DNA of 24,493 nt from the NCBI GenBank assembly GCA_023438245.1, contig JAEXRD010000092.1:1-24493 (forward strand), in the 5' to 3' direction. Positions 1 to 6,852 of this stretch are shown piece after piece (the stretch's first letter is position 1; each line of letters begins with the position of its first letter). Under the pieces are notes generated by a model, which saw only the letters and a list, made by a program, of their open reading frames with translations, had not been told where the DNA came from and searched no databases. The translations under genes were made by a program, and so were the position numbers. This stretch comes from Pseudomonadota bacterium. Its GTDB lineage: Bacteria > Desulfobacterota > Desulfovibrionia > Desulfovibrionales > Desulfovibrionaceae.

Positions 1-61
1 TTGAAAGAACATCCGCTTCGCTCATCGGCCCGTTGGCCTCTTCCCTCAGCGGCGAGGTGCG

Positions 62-90
62 TTTCTATGCGAACCCGCTCCCGTCGTCAA
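62..90 (-). promoter_or_regulatory. rrn-type promoter, copy 1 (closest to the presumed rRNA genes)
   Basis: On the minus strand TTGACG lies at 90-85 and TAGAAA at 67-62, with a 17-bp spacer. Downstream, at 11-1 on the minus strand, is TGTTCTTTCAA, which resembles the boxA antitermination element of rRNA leaders. The matching element of the neighbouring unit (GTTCTTTGAG) lies at about 108-118. The rRNA genes would begin to the left of the window. Confidence 0.72.
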
Positions 91-172
91 CACCTTTTTG
101 CGACTTTCTCAAAGAACTTTTCGCCACATGCTCCCCAGACCCCGTTGGGCCGGTTCGTTGCGGCGAAGGGCG

Positions 173-201
173 TTTCTAGGTGAAGCGCCGCTTCTCGTCA
201 A
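173..201 (-). promoter_or_regulatory. rrn-type promoter, copy 2
   Basis: On the minus strand TTGACG lies at 201-196 and TAGAAA at 178-173, with a 17-bp spacer and the same GC-rich downstream segment. The spacer carries an inverted repeat, GAAGC-3-GCTTC, at 182-194, which the other two copies lack. An AT-rich stretch with a boxA-like GATCTTTG lies upstream, at about 221-233. Confidence 0.75.
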
Positions 202-280
202 CTCTTTTCTTCAGCTTTTGTTCACAAAGATCAGCCGCCCCCGTTTGGCCCCTCAGGGCAACTCGTTGCGGCGAGGGGCG

Positions 281-309
281 TTTCTAGGGGAACCGGCCGC
301 AAGAGTCAA
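281..309 (-). promoter_or_regulatory. rrn-type promoter, copy 3 (most upstream)
   Basis: On the minus strand the -35 TTGACT lies at 309-304 and the -10 TAGAAA at 286-281, with a 17-bp spacer. Downstream of the -10 is a GC-rich CGCCCCTCGCCGC segment, the kind of discriminator linked to stringent control. Upstream (310-360) the sequence is clearly more AT-rich than the rest of the window and could act as an UP element. The expected start of transcription is near 274. Confidence 0.75.
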
Positions 310-388
310 CACGTTTTCGGAACTTTCTTGATCTTTTCAAATAAATCGTACAATTTCAGTATGTTCTACACACACCTCAAACGCCTCC

Positions 389-416
389 TTGCGCGATCCT
401 GGCCCCTTACTATAGG
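389..416 (+). promoter_or_regulatory. Candidate promoter of the AraC-family gene
   Basis: TTGCGC at 389-394 is followed after 16 bp by TATAGG at 411-416. This would give a leader of about 115 nt before the ATG at 538. The stretch 331-537 otherwise holds only the AT-rich upstream side of the rrn-type promoters (331-360) and no convincing small gene. The match is moderate. Confidence 0.4.
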
Positions 417-537
417 TAAGCGCCGACACGCTGCCTGGCCACGGAACGCACCGGCCATGGCCAAGCCCAAACATGAGAGTTCCGATCAGGCGGAGGGTAT
501 GCGCTTCGGCTATTGGACATGCCAGGAAGGACAAAAC

Positions 538-1446
538 ATGAAGCTCGACACCCGCAACGACTACGCCGCACGCATCCTGCGCGTGCTGAACCACATGCAG
601 CGGCACCTGGACGCACCCATGGAAATCGCGCGGCTGGCGGACATCGCCAACTTCTCCATGTCGCACTTCCACCGGGTGTTCAAGGGCATGCTGGGCGAGA
701 GCATCATGGACCACCTGCGGCGCATCCGACTGGAGCGGGCCTACCTGGAGGTCACGCGGACGGACGTGGCCATCACGGAGATCGGCCTGGACGCGGGCTA
801 CGACTCCCTGGAGGCCTTCAGCCGCGCCTTCCGCAAGACCTTCGGCCACTCGCCCAGCCGGTTCCGGGGCCAGGCGCCCGAGCAGAACTGGTCCCGGCCG
901 TTCCCGGTGGTGCCCTCCGGGGTGCACTACGGCCAGGGTGAGCTCGTGGAAATCCTCTTCGACGACATAGGAGCAGCGTGCATGAACGTCCGCATCGAAA
1001 CCCTGCCCGAGCTGAGCATCCTCAAGGTGCGCCAGACCGGGCCGTACATGGAGTCCTCCACCCGGGCCTGGAGCATCCTCTGCGGCTGGGCCGGCCCCAA
1101 GGGACTCTTGGGGCCCAAGACCCTGGTCATCGGCATCCCCTACGACGACCCCAACGTCACCGCGCCCGAGCTCATCCGCTACGAGGCGGCCATCACCGCG
1201 CCCGCGGGCACGGCCTTCGAAGCTCCGGTTGAGGCGGCCACGCTGCCCGGCGGCGAGTACGCCATCATCACGCACCAGGGGCCGTACGAGAAGCTGGAGG
1301 AGACCTACGCCGCGATCATGGGCCGCTGGATGCCCGCCAGCGGGCGCGACTTCCGCGACAGCCCGTGGTTCGAGATGTACCGCAACGACCCGGCCACCAC
1401 CCCGCCGGACCAGCTGCTCACCGACATCCACATCCCGCTGAAGTAA
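538..1446 (+). CDS. AraC-family transcriptional regulator with GyrI-like effector domain
   Basis: A 302-aa DNA-binding regulator. Residues about 8-112 form an AraC/XylS double helix-turn-helix domain at the N terminus, with the typical pattern IARLADIANFSMSHFHRVFK and, in the second helix-turn-helix, ITEIGLDAGYDSLEAFSRAFRKTFG. Residues about 149-302 form a GyrI-like (SOUL/BacT_effector) domain of the kind that binds small hydrophobic or cationic ligands in Rob and BmrR. The order HTH first, effector second is that of Rob-like proteins. ATG 538 was chosen because AGGAAGGA sits 7 bp upstream and the AraC homology starts there; the frame is open further upstream to 328. It is convergent with asnS and shares its terminator. 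The ligand and target genes cannot be read from the sequence; multidrug or stress genes would be typical targets. Confidence 0.88.
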   Translation: MKLDTRNDYAARILRVLNHMQRHLDAPMEIARLADIANFSMSHFHRVFKGMLGESIMDHLRRIRLERAYLEVTRTDVAITEIGLDAGYDSLEAFSRAFRKTFGHSPSRFRGQAPEQNWSRPFPVVPSGVHYGQGELVEILFDDIGAACMNVRIETLPELSILKVRQTGPYMESSTRAWSILCGWAGPKGLLGPKTLVIGIPYDDPNVTAPELIRYEAAITAPAGTAFEAPVEAATLPGGEYAIITHQGPYEKLEETYAAIMGRWMPASGRDFRDSPWFEMYRNDPATTPPDQLLTDIHIPLK

Positions 1447-1485
1447 GAAGAAAGGGCGTCCGGCTGCTGACCGGGCGCCCTTCTT
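1447..1485. terminator. Bidirectional terminator between the AraC-family gene and asnS
   Basis: A long hairpin with arms AAGAAAGGGCGTCCGG and CCGGGCGCCCTTCTT around a CTGCTGA loop occupies the gap between the two convergent stop codons. It has a pyrimidine-rich tail (CTTCTT) on the plus strand and the equivalent (CTTTCTT) on the minus strand, so it can serve both genes. Confidence 0.8.
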
Positions 1486-1486
1486 G

Positions 1487-2869
1487 CTAGAACTCCAGGT
1501 GCTTGGGCGTTCTCGGGTAGGGGATGACGTCGCGGATGTTGGCGATGCCCGTGACCAGCATGAGCAGGCGCTCGAAGCCCATGCCGAAGCCCGCGTGGGG
1601 CGCGCTGCCGTAGCGCCGGGTGTCCAGGTACCACCAGTAGGGTTCCTCGGGCAGACCGGCCTCGGCCATGCGCTTGGCCAGCACGTCCAGGCGCTCCTCG
1701 CGCTGGCTGCCGCCCACCAGCTCGCCGATGCGCGGCACCAGCAGGTCCATGGCCGCCACGGTGCGCCCGTCGTCGTTGAGGCGCATGTAGAACGCCTTGA
1801 TTTCCTTGGGGTAGTCGAACACGATGACCGGGCGGCCAAAGCGCTCCTCGCACAGGAAGCGCTCGTGCTCGGTCTGCAGGTCGGTGCCGAACTCCACCGG
1901 GAACTCGAAGGATTTCCGCGAGTTCTTCAGCTCAGCAATGGCCTCGGCGTAGGGCAGGCGGATGAAGGGCTTGGCCAGCACGCCCTCAAGGGTGGGCATC
2001 AGCGTCTTGTCCACGAAATTGGCGAACAGGGCCAGATCCTTGGCGCAATGGGCAAGCGCGTGGCCCACCAGATGCTTGACCATGGCCTCGGCCAGGTCCA
2101 TGTCGTCGACGATGTCGGCAAACGCCATCTCCGGCTCGATCATCCAGAACTCGGCGGCGTGCTTGGGCGTGTTGGAGTTCTCGGCCCGGAAGGTGGGGCC
2201 GAAGGTGTACACGTCGCCCAGGGCCAGGGCCATGAGCTCGGCCTCCAGCTGGCCGGAAACCGTGAGCCCGGCGGGCCTGCCGAAGAACTCCTGCGCCTCG
2301 CGCTCCACTGGGGGCAGCGCAGCCGCCTCGGCAGCCTCCAGGTTGCTCACGCGGAACATCTCGCCCGCGCCCTCGCAGTCCGAGCCGGTGAGAATGGGCG
2401 CGTGGATGTGGAAGAACCCGCGCTGGCGGAAGAAATCGTGCACGGCCAGGGCCATCTCGGAGCGCACGCGCAGCATGGCTCCGTACTTGTTGGTGCGCGG
2501 CCGCAGGTGGGCGATGGTGCGCAGGAACTCGTCGGAGTGGCGCTTCTTCTGCAGCGGGTAGGCCTCCTGGTCGGCCTCGCCGTACACGGTGAGCGCGCGT
2601 GCGCGCACCTCCCACTTCTGGCCCTGGGCCGGGCTTTCCACCAGCTCGCCCTCCACGGCCAGGGCCGCGCCGGTGCCAAGGCGTTCCAGCGCGGGCAAAA
2701 GTTCGGGGGTGTGGTCCGCCACCACCTGCACGTTGGCCAGGCAGGAGCCGTCGTTGACCTCCAGGAAGGAGAAGCCCTTGGCATCGCGCCGGGTGCGCAC
2801 CCAGCCTTTGAGGAGCACGGCTCCCGGCGTATCGCTGTCCAGAATCTGAGCAATCTTGGTCCGACGCAT
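1487..2869 (-). CDS. asnS: Asparaginyl-tRNA synthetase
   Basis: A 460-aa class IIb aminoacyl-tRNA synthetase that charges tRNA-Asn with asparagine in the cytoplasm. The length is normal for the bacterial enzyme (about 460-470 aa). An OB-fold anticodon-binding domain occupies residues about 15-110 (VLLKGWVRTRRDAKGFSFLEVNDG). The catalytic domain shows motif 2 around FRAENSNTPKHAAEFWMIEPE and motif 3 as GFGMGFERLLM near the C terminus. Ending in RDVIPYPRTPKHLEF is typical of AsnRS and separates it from AspRS. The start is supported by AAGGAGG 5-6 bp upstream. The gene is divergent from ftsY and convergent with the AraC-family gene. Its presence implies direct Asn-tRNA charging rather than sole reliance on GatCAB transamidation. 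Confidence 0.97.
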   Translation of the reverse strand: MRRTKIAQILDSDTPGAVLLKGWVRTRRDAKGFSFLEVNDGSCLANVQVVADHTPELLPALERLGTGAALAVEGELVESPAQGQKWEVRARALTVYGEADQEAYPLQKKRHSDEFLRTIAHLRPRTNKYGAMLRVRSEMALAVHDFFRQRGFFHIHAPILTGSDCEGAGEMFRVSNLEAAEAAALPPVEREAQEFFGRPAGLTVSGQLEAELMALALGDVYTFGPTFRAENSNTPKHAAEFWMIEPEMAFADIVDDMDLAEAMVKHLVGHALAHCAKDLALFANFVDKTLMPTLEGVLAKPFIRLPYAEAIAELKNSRKSFEFPVEFGTDLQTEHERFLCEERFGRPVIVFDYPKEIKAFYMRLNDDGRTVAAMDLLVPRIGELVGGSQREERLDVLAKRMAEAGLPEEPYWWYLDTRRYGSAPHAGFGMGFERLLMLVTGIANIRDVIPYPRTPKHLEF

Positions 2870-2894
2870 GCGTCCTCCTTACTTTGGCAGCCCT

Positions 2895-2923
2895 GTTCTA
2901 GTGCCTCCGGCCAAGGATTTCAA
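2895..2923 (-). promoter_or_regulatory. asnS promoter
   Basis: On the minus strand TTGAAA (2923-2918), 17 bp, TAGAAC (2900-2895). The expected start of transcription is near 2888, leaving a leader of about 20 nt that contains the AAGGAGG site. No T-box-like leader fits in this space. Confidence 0.65.
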
Positions 2924-2928
2924 CACGG

Positions 2929-2957
2929 TTGCGCCGGGAGCGCTCCTGGGGTAGAAC
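2929..2957 (+). promoter_or_regulatory. ftsY promoter with palindromic spacer
   Basis: TTGCGC (2929-2934), 17 bp, TAGAAC (2952-2957). The -10 is identical to that of the divergent asnS promoter, and the two -35 boxes are only 5 bp apart. The spacer contains a perfect 10-bp palindrome, GGAGCGCTCC, at 2937-2946. The leader would be about 25 nt. Confidence 0.6.
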
Positions 2958-2988
2958 CGCCGCGACTTCAGATCACACGGAGGCGCGC

Positions 2989-4308
2989 ATGGGATTCTTC
3001 AGCAAGGTCAAAAAGCTCTGGGGCGGCGGCGATCAGGCCCCCGCACAGCCTGTTTCCCAGCCCTCCGCCACGCCCGCCGCATCATCGGGCGCCTCCCCGT
3101 CCGCAAGCGACGGCTGGAAGCAGCCCTTCGAGGCCTCGCTGAGGAGCGGCAAGGCCAATATTTCCGAATGGCTGGGCCACCTGCTCAGCGGCGTTCCCGG
3201 CCCCGGACCGCAGCTGTGGGAGCGCCTGCGCTTCCTGTTCGCGGCCCTCTCCGCCCCGGCTGAAGAAGCCGAGAAGTTTATCGCCGAGTTCGAGGCCTGG
3301 AGCCAGGCCATCAACCTCTCCGCCGCCGAGGACCTCAAGAGCGAGCTGCGCTACCGGCTCATCCTGGCCCTGGACCTGGAACAGGAGGAGGAGGAGCGCG
3401 GCAACATCTTCCAGAAGCTCAAGGCCGGGCTGGCCAAGACCAAGGCCCGCTTCGCCGATGGCCTGGGCGCGCTGTTCGGGCGCTCCGGCGGGCTGGACGA
3501 CGCCTTCTGGGAGGAACTGGAGGAAATCCTCATCATGGCCGACGTGGGCAGCGAGGCCACGGCCAAGCTGCTGGCCAACCTTCGGCAGCGCGCCCGCCAG
3601 ATGGGCGTCACCGAGGCCTCGCGCTTCCGCGAGGTGCTGGGCCGCGAGCTGGAGGACATCTTCCCCCTGCCCAAGAAGCCCAAGGTGGACGAGGCCCCGG
3701 AAGTGGTCATGATGATCGGCGTGAACGGCGTGGGCAAGACCACCACCATCGCCAAGCTGGCCTACCGGGCCAAGCTCCAGGGCCGCAAGGTGCTCATCGC
3801 CGCGGGCGACACCTTCCGCGCCGCCGCCATCGAGCAGCTGCACGTCTGGGCCGGGCGCGTGGGCGCGGATTTCTTCGCCAAGACCGAGGGCGCGGACCCG
3901 GCTGCCGTGGCCTTCGAGGCCATGGACCAGGCCAAGAAGCTGGGCTGCGACCTGGTGCTGTTCGACACCGCCGGACGGCTGCACACCAAGGTCAACCTTA
4001 TGGAAGAGCTGCGCAAGATCAAGCGCGTGCTGGAAAAGAAGCACCCCGGCGCGCCGCACAAGAGCGTGCTGGTCATCGACGCCACCACCGGGCAGAACGC
4101 GCTCTCCCAGACCAAGCTGTTCCACGAGGCCGTGGGCGTGGACGAGATCGTGCTGACCAAGCTGGACGGCACGGCCAAGGGCGGCGTCATGGTGGCCGTG
4201 GCCATCACGCACAAGCTGCCCATCAGCTTCGTGGGCCTGGGCGAGAAGATGGAGGACCTGCGGCCCTTCGTGGGCGAGGACTTCGCCAAGGCGCTGCTGG
4301 GCGACTAG
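2989..4308 (+). CDS. ftsY: Signal recognition particle receptor FtsY
   Basis: A 439-aa SRP-family GTPase. It receives Ffh-4.5S RNA-ribosome complexes at the inner membrane and hands nascent membrane proteins to SecYEG. The N terminus MGFFSKVKKLWGG is a short amphipathic membrane-targeting helix. A variable Ala/Pro/Ser- and Glu-rich A region follows to about residue 140, then the helical N domain (about 145-235) and the G domain. G-domain motifs are GVNGVGKTT (G1, from about 244), DTAGR (G3, from about 326) and TKLDG (G4, from about 390). It ends GLGEKMEDLRPF, as FtsY proteins do. ATG 2989 has GGAGG just upstream and begins the membrane-targeting helix. The same frame is open back to 2929, but that would place the start within the promoter. 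Confidence 0.97.
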   Translation: MGFFSKVKKLWGGGDQAPAQPVSQPSATPAASSGASPSASDGWKQPFEASLRSGKANISEWLGHLLSGVPGPGPQLWERLRFLFAALSAPAEEAEKFIAEFEAWSQAINLSAAEDLKSELRYRLILALDLEQEEEERGNIFQKLKAGLAKTKARFADGLGALFGRSGGLDDAFWEELEEILIMADVGSEATAKLLANLRQRARQMGVTEASRFREVLGRELEDIFPLPKKPKVDEAPEVVMMIGVNGVGKTTTIAKLAYRAKLQGRKVLIAAGDTFRAAAIEQLHVWAGRVGADFFAKTEGADPAAVAFEAMDQAKKLGCDLVLFDTAGRLHTKVNLMEELRKIKRVLEKKHPGAPHKSVLVIDATTGQNALSQTKLFHEAVGVDEIVLTKLDGTAKGGVMVAVAITHKLPISFVGLGEKMEDLRPFVGEDFAKALLGD

Positions 4309-4326
4309 GCCCGCGCGCCCGTTCCC

Positions 4327-4373
4327 TACTCCTGGCCCCTGCTCCTGGCCCCTGCTCCTGGCCCCTACTCCTG
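4327..4373. repeat. 13-bp tandem repeat between ftsY and the DUF3124 gene
   Basis: About 3.6 copies of T(A/G)CTCCTGGCCCC start at 4327, 4340, 4353 and 4366. The last copy runs into the stop codon and final codons of the DUF3124 gene on the minus strand. No terminator hairpin is visible between these two convergent genes, so this short repeat fills most of the gap. Confidence 0.85.
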
Positions 4374-4826
4374 AATAGGCACGCCGCGGCTGACGTAGGA
4401 CACGCCCAGCCCGCTGCTGGAGCTGATCATCACCGCCTCGGCCAGGGCCGGGTTCACCGCGCCCTCGGCCTTCCAGCGCACCAGGAAGCTGGCCGCCGTG
4501 CCGCCGCTCTCGTCCTTCTGATCAACAAGGAACTCCTTGGCCGCCAACGGCCCGAGCTGCATGGGCTTGTCCAGGAAGCGGCGCACCAGCTTGCCGTCGG
4601 TGCGGTGGTAGTCCACGCTGTTCACCGTTATGGTCCGCTTGGGGTCCAGGTTGCGCACGATGAGCGTCACCGTGAGGTCCAGGTTGCGGGTCTTGGGGCC
4701 GTGGAACGTGGCCGAGGAACAGGGCACGTAGATGGTCTGCCCGGCGGAGAACTGGGCCAGGGCGACACCCGCAGTCAGGGCCAGCGTGAGCGCAAGGGCG
4801 AGGGTGGCGAGGGTCTTGCGGATCAT
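4365..4826 (-). CDS. Secreted DUF3124 family protein
   Basis: A 153-aa protein of unknown function. The first 24 or so residues are a clear signal peptide (MIRK, then a run of Ala/Leu/Thr, ending GVALA before QF), so the mature protein of about 129 aa is probably periplasmic. The mature part is a compact beta-rich domain with the conserved string QTIYVPCSSATFHG, then TVTLIVRNLDPKRTITV and VDYHRTDGKLVRRFL, which I recognise as DUF3124. The start codon overlaps the stop of the upstream pseudouridine synthase gene by 4 bp (ATGA), with GAGGAGAG upstream, so the two genes are translationally coupled. The C-terminal codons overlap a 13-bp tandem repeat. No biochemical role is known to me. Confidence 0.8.
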   Translation of the reverse strand: MIRKTLATLALALTLALTAGVALAQFSAGQTIYVPCSSATFHGPKTRNLDLTVTLIVRNLDPKRTITVNSVDYHRTDGKLVRRFLDKPMQLGPLAAKEFLVDQKDESGGTAASFLVRWKAEGAVNPALAEAVMISSSSGLGVSYVSRGVPIQE

Positions 4827-5710
4827 GCGATGCTCTCCTCTTCCGGCTCCGGGCCGGTTGCTGGTGAAATCTGTGCGGGATCGGCCCAGTCCGGCCGGCA
4901 GGTGGCCGCGAAGCCGGGAAACGCGATGCGCCCGTGGTGCAGGTACATCCTGGGCGCTCCGCCCGCGCCGTCTGAACCATCCCCATACAGCGCATCCCCC
5001 ACGATGGGCAACCCGGCGAAGGCCAGGTGCGCGCGGATCTGGTGGCGCGCTCCGGACACGATGGCCACGCGCAGCTGCGTCAGGCCGTTGGAAAATTTCG
5101 CCACGGGCCGCACCCGCGTCCAGCCGGTGTCGTCTGGGTTGAGCTTGGCCACCACGCGCGTGCGCTTGCGGTCGTCGGTGTCCAGGATGAACCGCAGGCT
5201 CAGTTCCTCGTCCAGCTCGCCGCGCACCACGGCGTCGTACTCCTTGGTCACGGCGCGCGGGTCCAGGTTCGCATAGGCGCGCTGGGCCTTGGGCGTGAGC
5301 GCCACCAGCAGCAGGCCGGAGGTCTCGCGGTCCAGCCGGTTCAGCAGCACCGGGGTCTCGCCGGGAAAAAGCTCCGGCAGCAGGGCCTCCACGCTGGGCT
5401 CGGATGAGCCGCAGATGGCCGCGCTGTGCAGCCCGGCGGGCTTGATGACCGCGGCGTAGGCATCGGTACGGGTGGCGATGGCCAGCTCCGGGGCCGCCTG
5501 CTCCACTGCGCCGGGCAGCAGCTCCAAAAGCTGGCCCTGGCGCACCTTGCGCCCGGCGGTGGCCGCCCGTCCGTCCAGCAGCACCCGGCCCGACTCGATG
5601 ACCCGGCGCCGCAGGCGCAGGCCCGAGCCCGGCAGCAAGAGCTCCAGCGCCCTGTCCAGGCGCTCTCCCTCGTGCTCCGGGCCAATGCTCGTAAATGATT
5701 TTTCCGTCAT
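4823..5710 (-). CDS. RluA-family RNA pseudouridine synthase
   Basis: A 295-aa enzyme that isomerises uridine to pseudouridine in rRNA or tRNA. Residues about 15-65 form an S4-like RNA-binding domain (GERLDRALELLLPGSGLRLRRRVI). The catalytic domain carries NRLDRETSGLLLVA, with the catalytic Asp at 127, and the later signature GARHQIRAHLAFAGLPIVGDALYG. The usual His of the HRLD motif is Asn124 here, while the catalytic Asp and the TSG are intact. Which of RluA, C or D it matches, and its target uridine, cannot be decided. It heads a two-gene unit with the DUF3124 gene. There is no clear ribosome-binding site before the ATG. Confidence 0.9.
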   Translation of the reverse strand: MTEKSFTSIGPEHEGERLDRALELLLPGSGLRLRRRVIESGRVLLDGRAATAGRKVRQGQLLELLPGAVEQAAPELAIATRTDAYAAVIKPAGLHSAAICGSSEPSVEALLPELFPGETPVLLNRLDRETSGLLLVALTPKAQRAYANLDPRAVTKEYDAVVRGELDEELSLRFILDTDDRKRTRVVAKLNPDDTGWTRVRPVAKFSNGLTQLRVAIVSGARHQIRAHLAFAGLPIVGDALYGDGSDGAGGAPRMYLHHGRIAFPGFAATCRPDWADPAQISPATGPEPEEESIA

Positions 5711-5716
5711 GTCCGG

Positions 5717-5745
5717 ACCCTATCCCTTCAGGCCCGTGCGGGCAA
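5717..5745 (-). promoter_or_regulatory. Possible promoter of the pseudouridine synthase gene
   Basis: On the minus strand TTGCCC (5745-5740), 17 bp, TAGGGT (5722-5717). If used, transcription would start at or next to the ATG at 5710, giving a leaderless message, which would agree with the lack of a clear ribosome-binding site. The match to consensus is only fair. Confidence 0.3.
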
Positions 5746-5784
5746 CCGGCATCTGCTCCCCAGCTCTCCGGCGGGCAGACGCTT

Positions 5785-5813
5785 TTGACGCCGGGCTGGA
5801 AACATCCTAAAGG
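5785..5813 (+). promoter_or_regulatory. Promoter of the cyclodeaminase-addAB operon
   Basis: TTGACG (5785-5790), 17 bp, TAAAGG (5808-5813). The same -35 hexamer and spacing occur in the rrn-type promoters at the left edge. The expected start is near 5820, about 36 nt before the first ATG. Confidence 0.6.
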
Positions 5814-5855
5814 TTTGTCCTTCATCGCAACACCAAACCCTTCACGGAGCACGGC

Positions 5856-6851
5856 ATGAGCAGCACCTTCGACGTCCTCTGGCTTTCCCGGGCCGATATC
5901 GACTCCCTCGGCATCACCATGCGCGAGATCATGGACGAGGTGGAGGCCGGATTCGCGGCCATGGGCCGGGGCGAGGTGGAAATGCCCGCCAAGATCGGCA
6001 TCCACACCCGCAAGGACTGCTTCAACCATTCCATGCCCTGCTACGTGGGCGGCACGCTGGACATGGCCGGGGTCAAGGTGGTGTCCGGCTATCCGCCGAA
6101 CCAGAAGAAGGGCCTGCCCTACATCACGGGCGTGTGGTGCCTGCTCGATCCGGAAACCGGCATCATCCGCTCGGTGATGGACGCGGCCTGGATCACGGCC
6201 TGGCGCACGGGCGCGGCCTCCGGCGTGTACGCCCGCCACTTCGGCGATCCTGAGACCCGCGTGGTCTCCGTGCTGGGCCTGGGGGTGCAGGGCCACATGA
6301 ACCTGCGCGCCATGATCGAGGTGTTCCCCAAGATCGAGGAAGTGCGCATGTACGACCCCGTCGCCGGGCAGGCCGCCCGCTACGTGGCGGACATGGGGCC
6401 CCTGCTGCCGGGCGCGAAGTTCATAGACTGCGCCACGCCCAAGGAGTGTGTTTCCGGGGCGGACGTGGTCATCACCTGCTCGCCCATCGTAGAAAAGCCC
6501 CAGCGCTTCGTGGAGGCGGGCTGGCTGAAGGAGAACGTGCTGGCCATCTCCGTGGACTACGACTCGGCCTTTGACGGGGCCACCATGAGCGGGGCCGCCA
6601 CCTTCACCACCGACAGCGCCACCCAGTACCTGTGGACCCAGGACCACGGCGTGTATTTCCAGAACGGCTACCCGGACAAGGCGGGCCTGCACTCGGACAT
6701 GGGCGAAATCTGCGCCGGAAAGAAGCCCGGCCTGCGCACGGGCCGCCGCGCCGCCGTGCTCATGGGCATCGCGCTGGACGACGTCATGACCGGCTACCTG
6801 ATCTACGAGAAGGCCCTGGAGCGCAAGGTGGGCACCTGGGTGCAGCTGTAG
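5856..6851 (+). CDS. Ornithine cyclodeaminase / mu-crystallin family protein
   Basis: A 331-aa NAD(P)-dependent enzyme of the family that includes ornithine cyclodeaminase, alanine dehydrogenase of archaea and ketimine reductases. The substrate-side domain has GVKVVSGYPPNQKKGLP and then TGIIRSVMDAAWITAWRTGAASG, the family's highly conserved stretch. The Rossmann domain starts with VSVLGLGVQGHMNLRAM (about residues 137-153). GGAG lies upstream of ATG 5856. It is the first gene of a compact operon and ends 1 bp before the EamA transporter gene, which suggests an amino-acid or imino-acid pathway paired with an exporter. The region after the Rossmann fold (SVDYDSAF) differs from true ornithine cyclodeaminases, so the substrate is left open. 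Confidence 0.87.
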   Translation: MSSTFDVLWLSRADIDSLGITMREIMDEVEAGFAAMGRGEVEMPAKIGIHTRKDCFNHSMPCYVGGTLDMAGVKVVSGYPPNQKKGLPYITGVWCLLDPETGIIRSVMDAAWITAWRTGAASGVYARHFGDPETRVVSVLGLGVQGHMNLRAMIEVFPKIEEVRMYDPVAGQAARYVADMGPLLPGAKFIDCATPKECVSGADVVITCSPIVEKPQRFVEAGWLKENVLAISVDYDSAFDGATMSGAATFTTDSATQYLWTQDHGVYFQNGYPDKAGLHSDMGEICAGKKPGLRTGRRAAVLMGIALDDVMTGYLIYEKALERKVGTWVQL

Positions 6852-6852
6852 C

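Larger units (their letters stand above)
1..338 (-). repeat. Three tandem ~110-bp repeats forming a multi-promoter region
   Basis: The conserved core (on the plus strand GCGGCGA..GCGTTTCTA, then an AGTCAA or CGTCAA, then an AT-rich segment) begins at 49, 160 and 268, a period of 111 and 108 bp. On the minus strand each unit is a complete sigma-70 promoter followed by a GC-rich stretch and a boxA-like G(A/T)TCTTT motif. The first 11 bases of the window match the boxA-like end of a unit. No credible protein is encoded here: the short open frames simply run through the repeats. Tandem strong promoters with a GC-rich discriminator and boxA are typical of ribosomal RNA operons, so I infer a 16S-23S operon reading leftwards just outside the window. 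Confidence 0.75.

Noticed and set aside
1..331. Short plus-strand proteins of 60 and 77 aa in the left repeats
   Set aside because: They have no ribosome-binding site, are Arg-rich, and run across repeats that read as promoters on the other strand.
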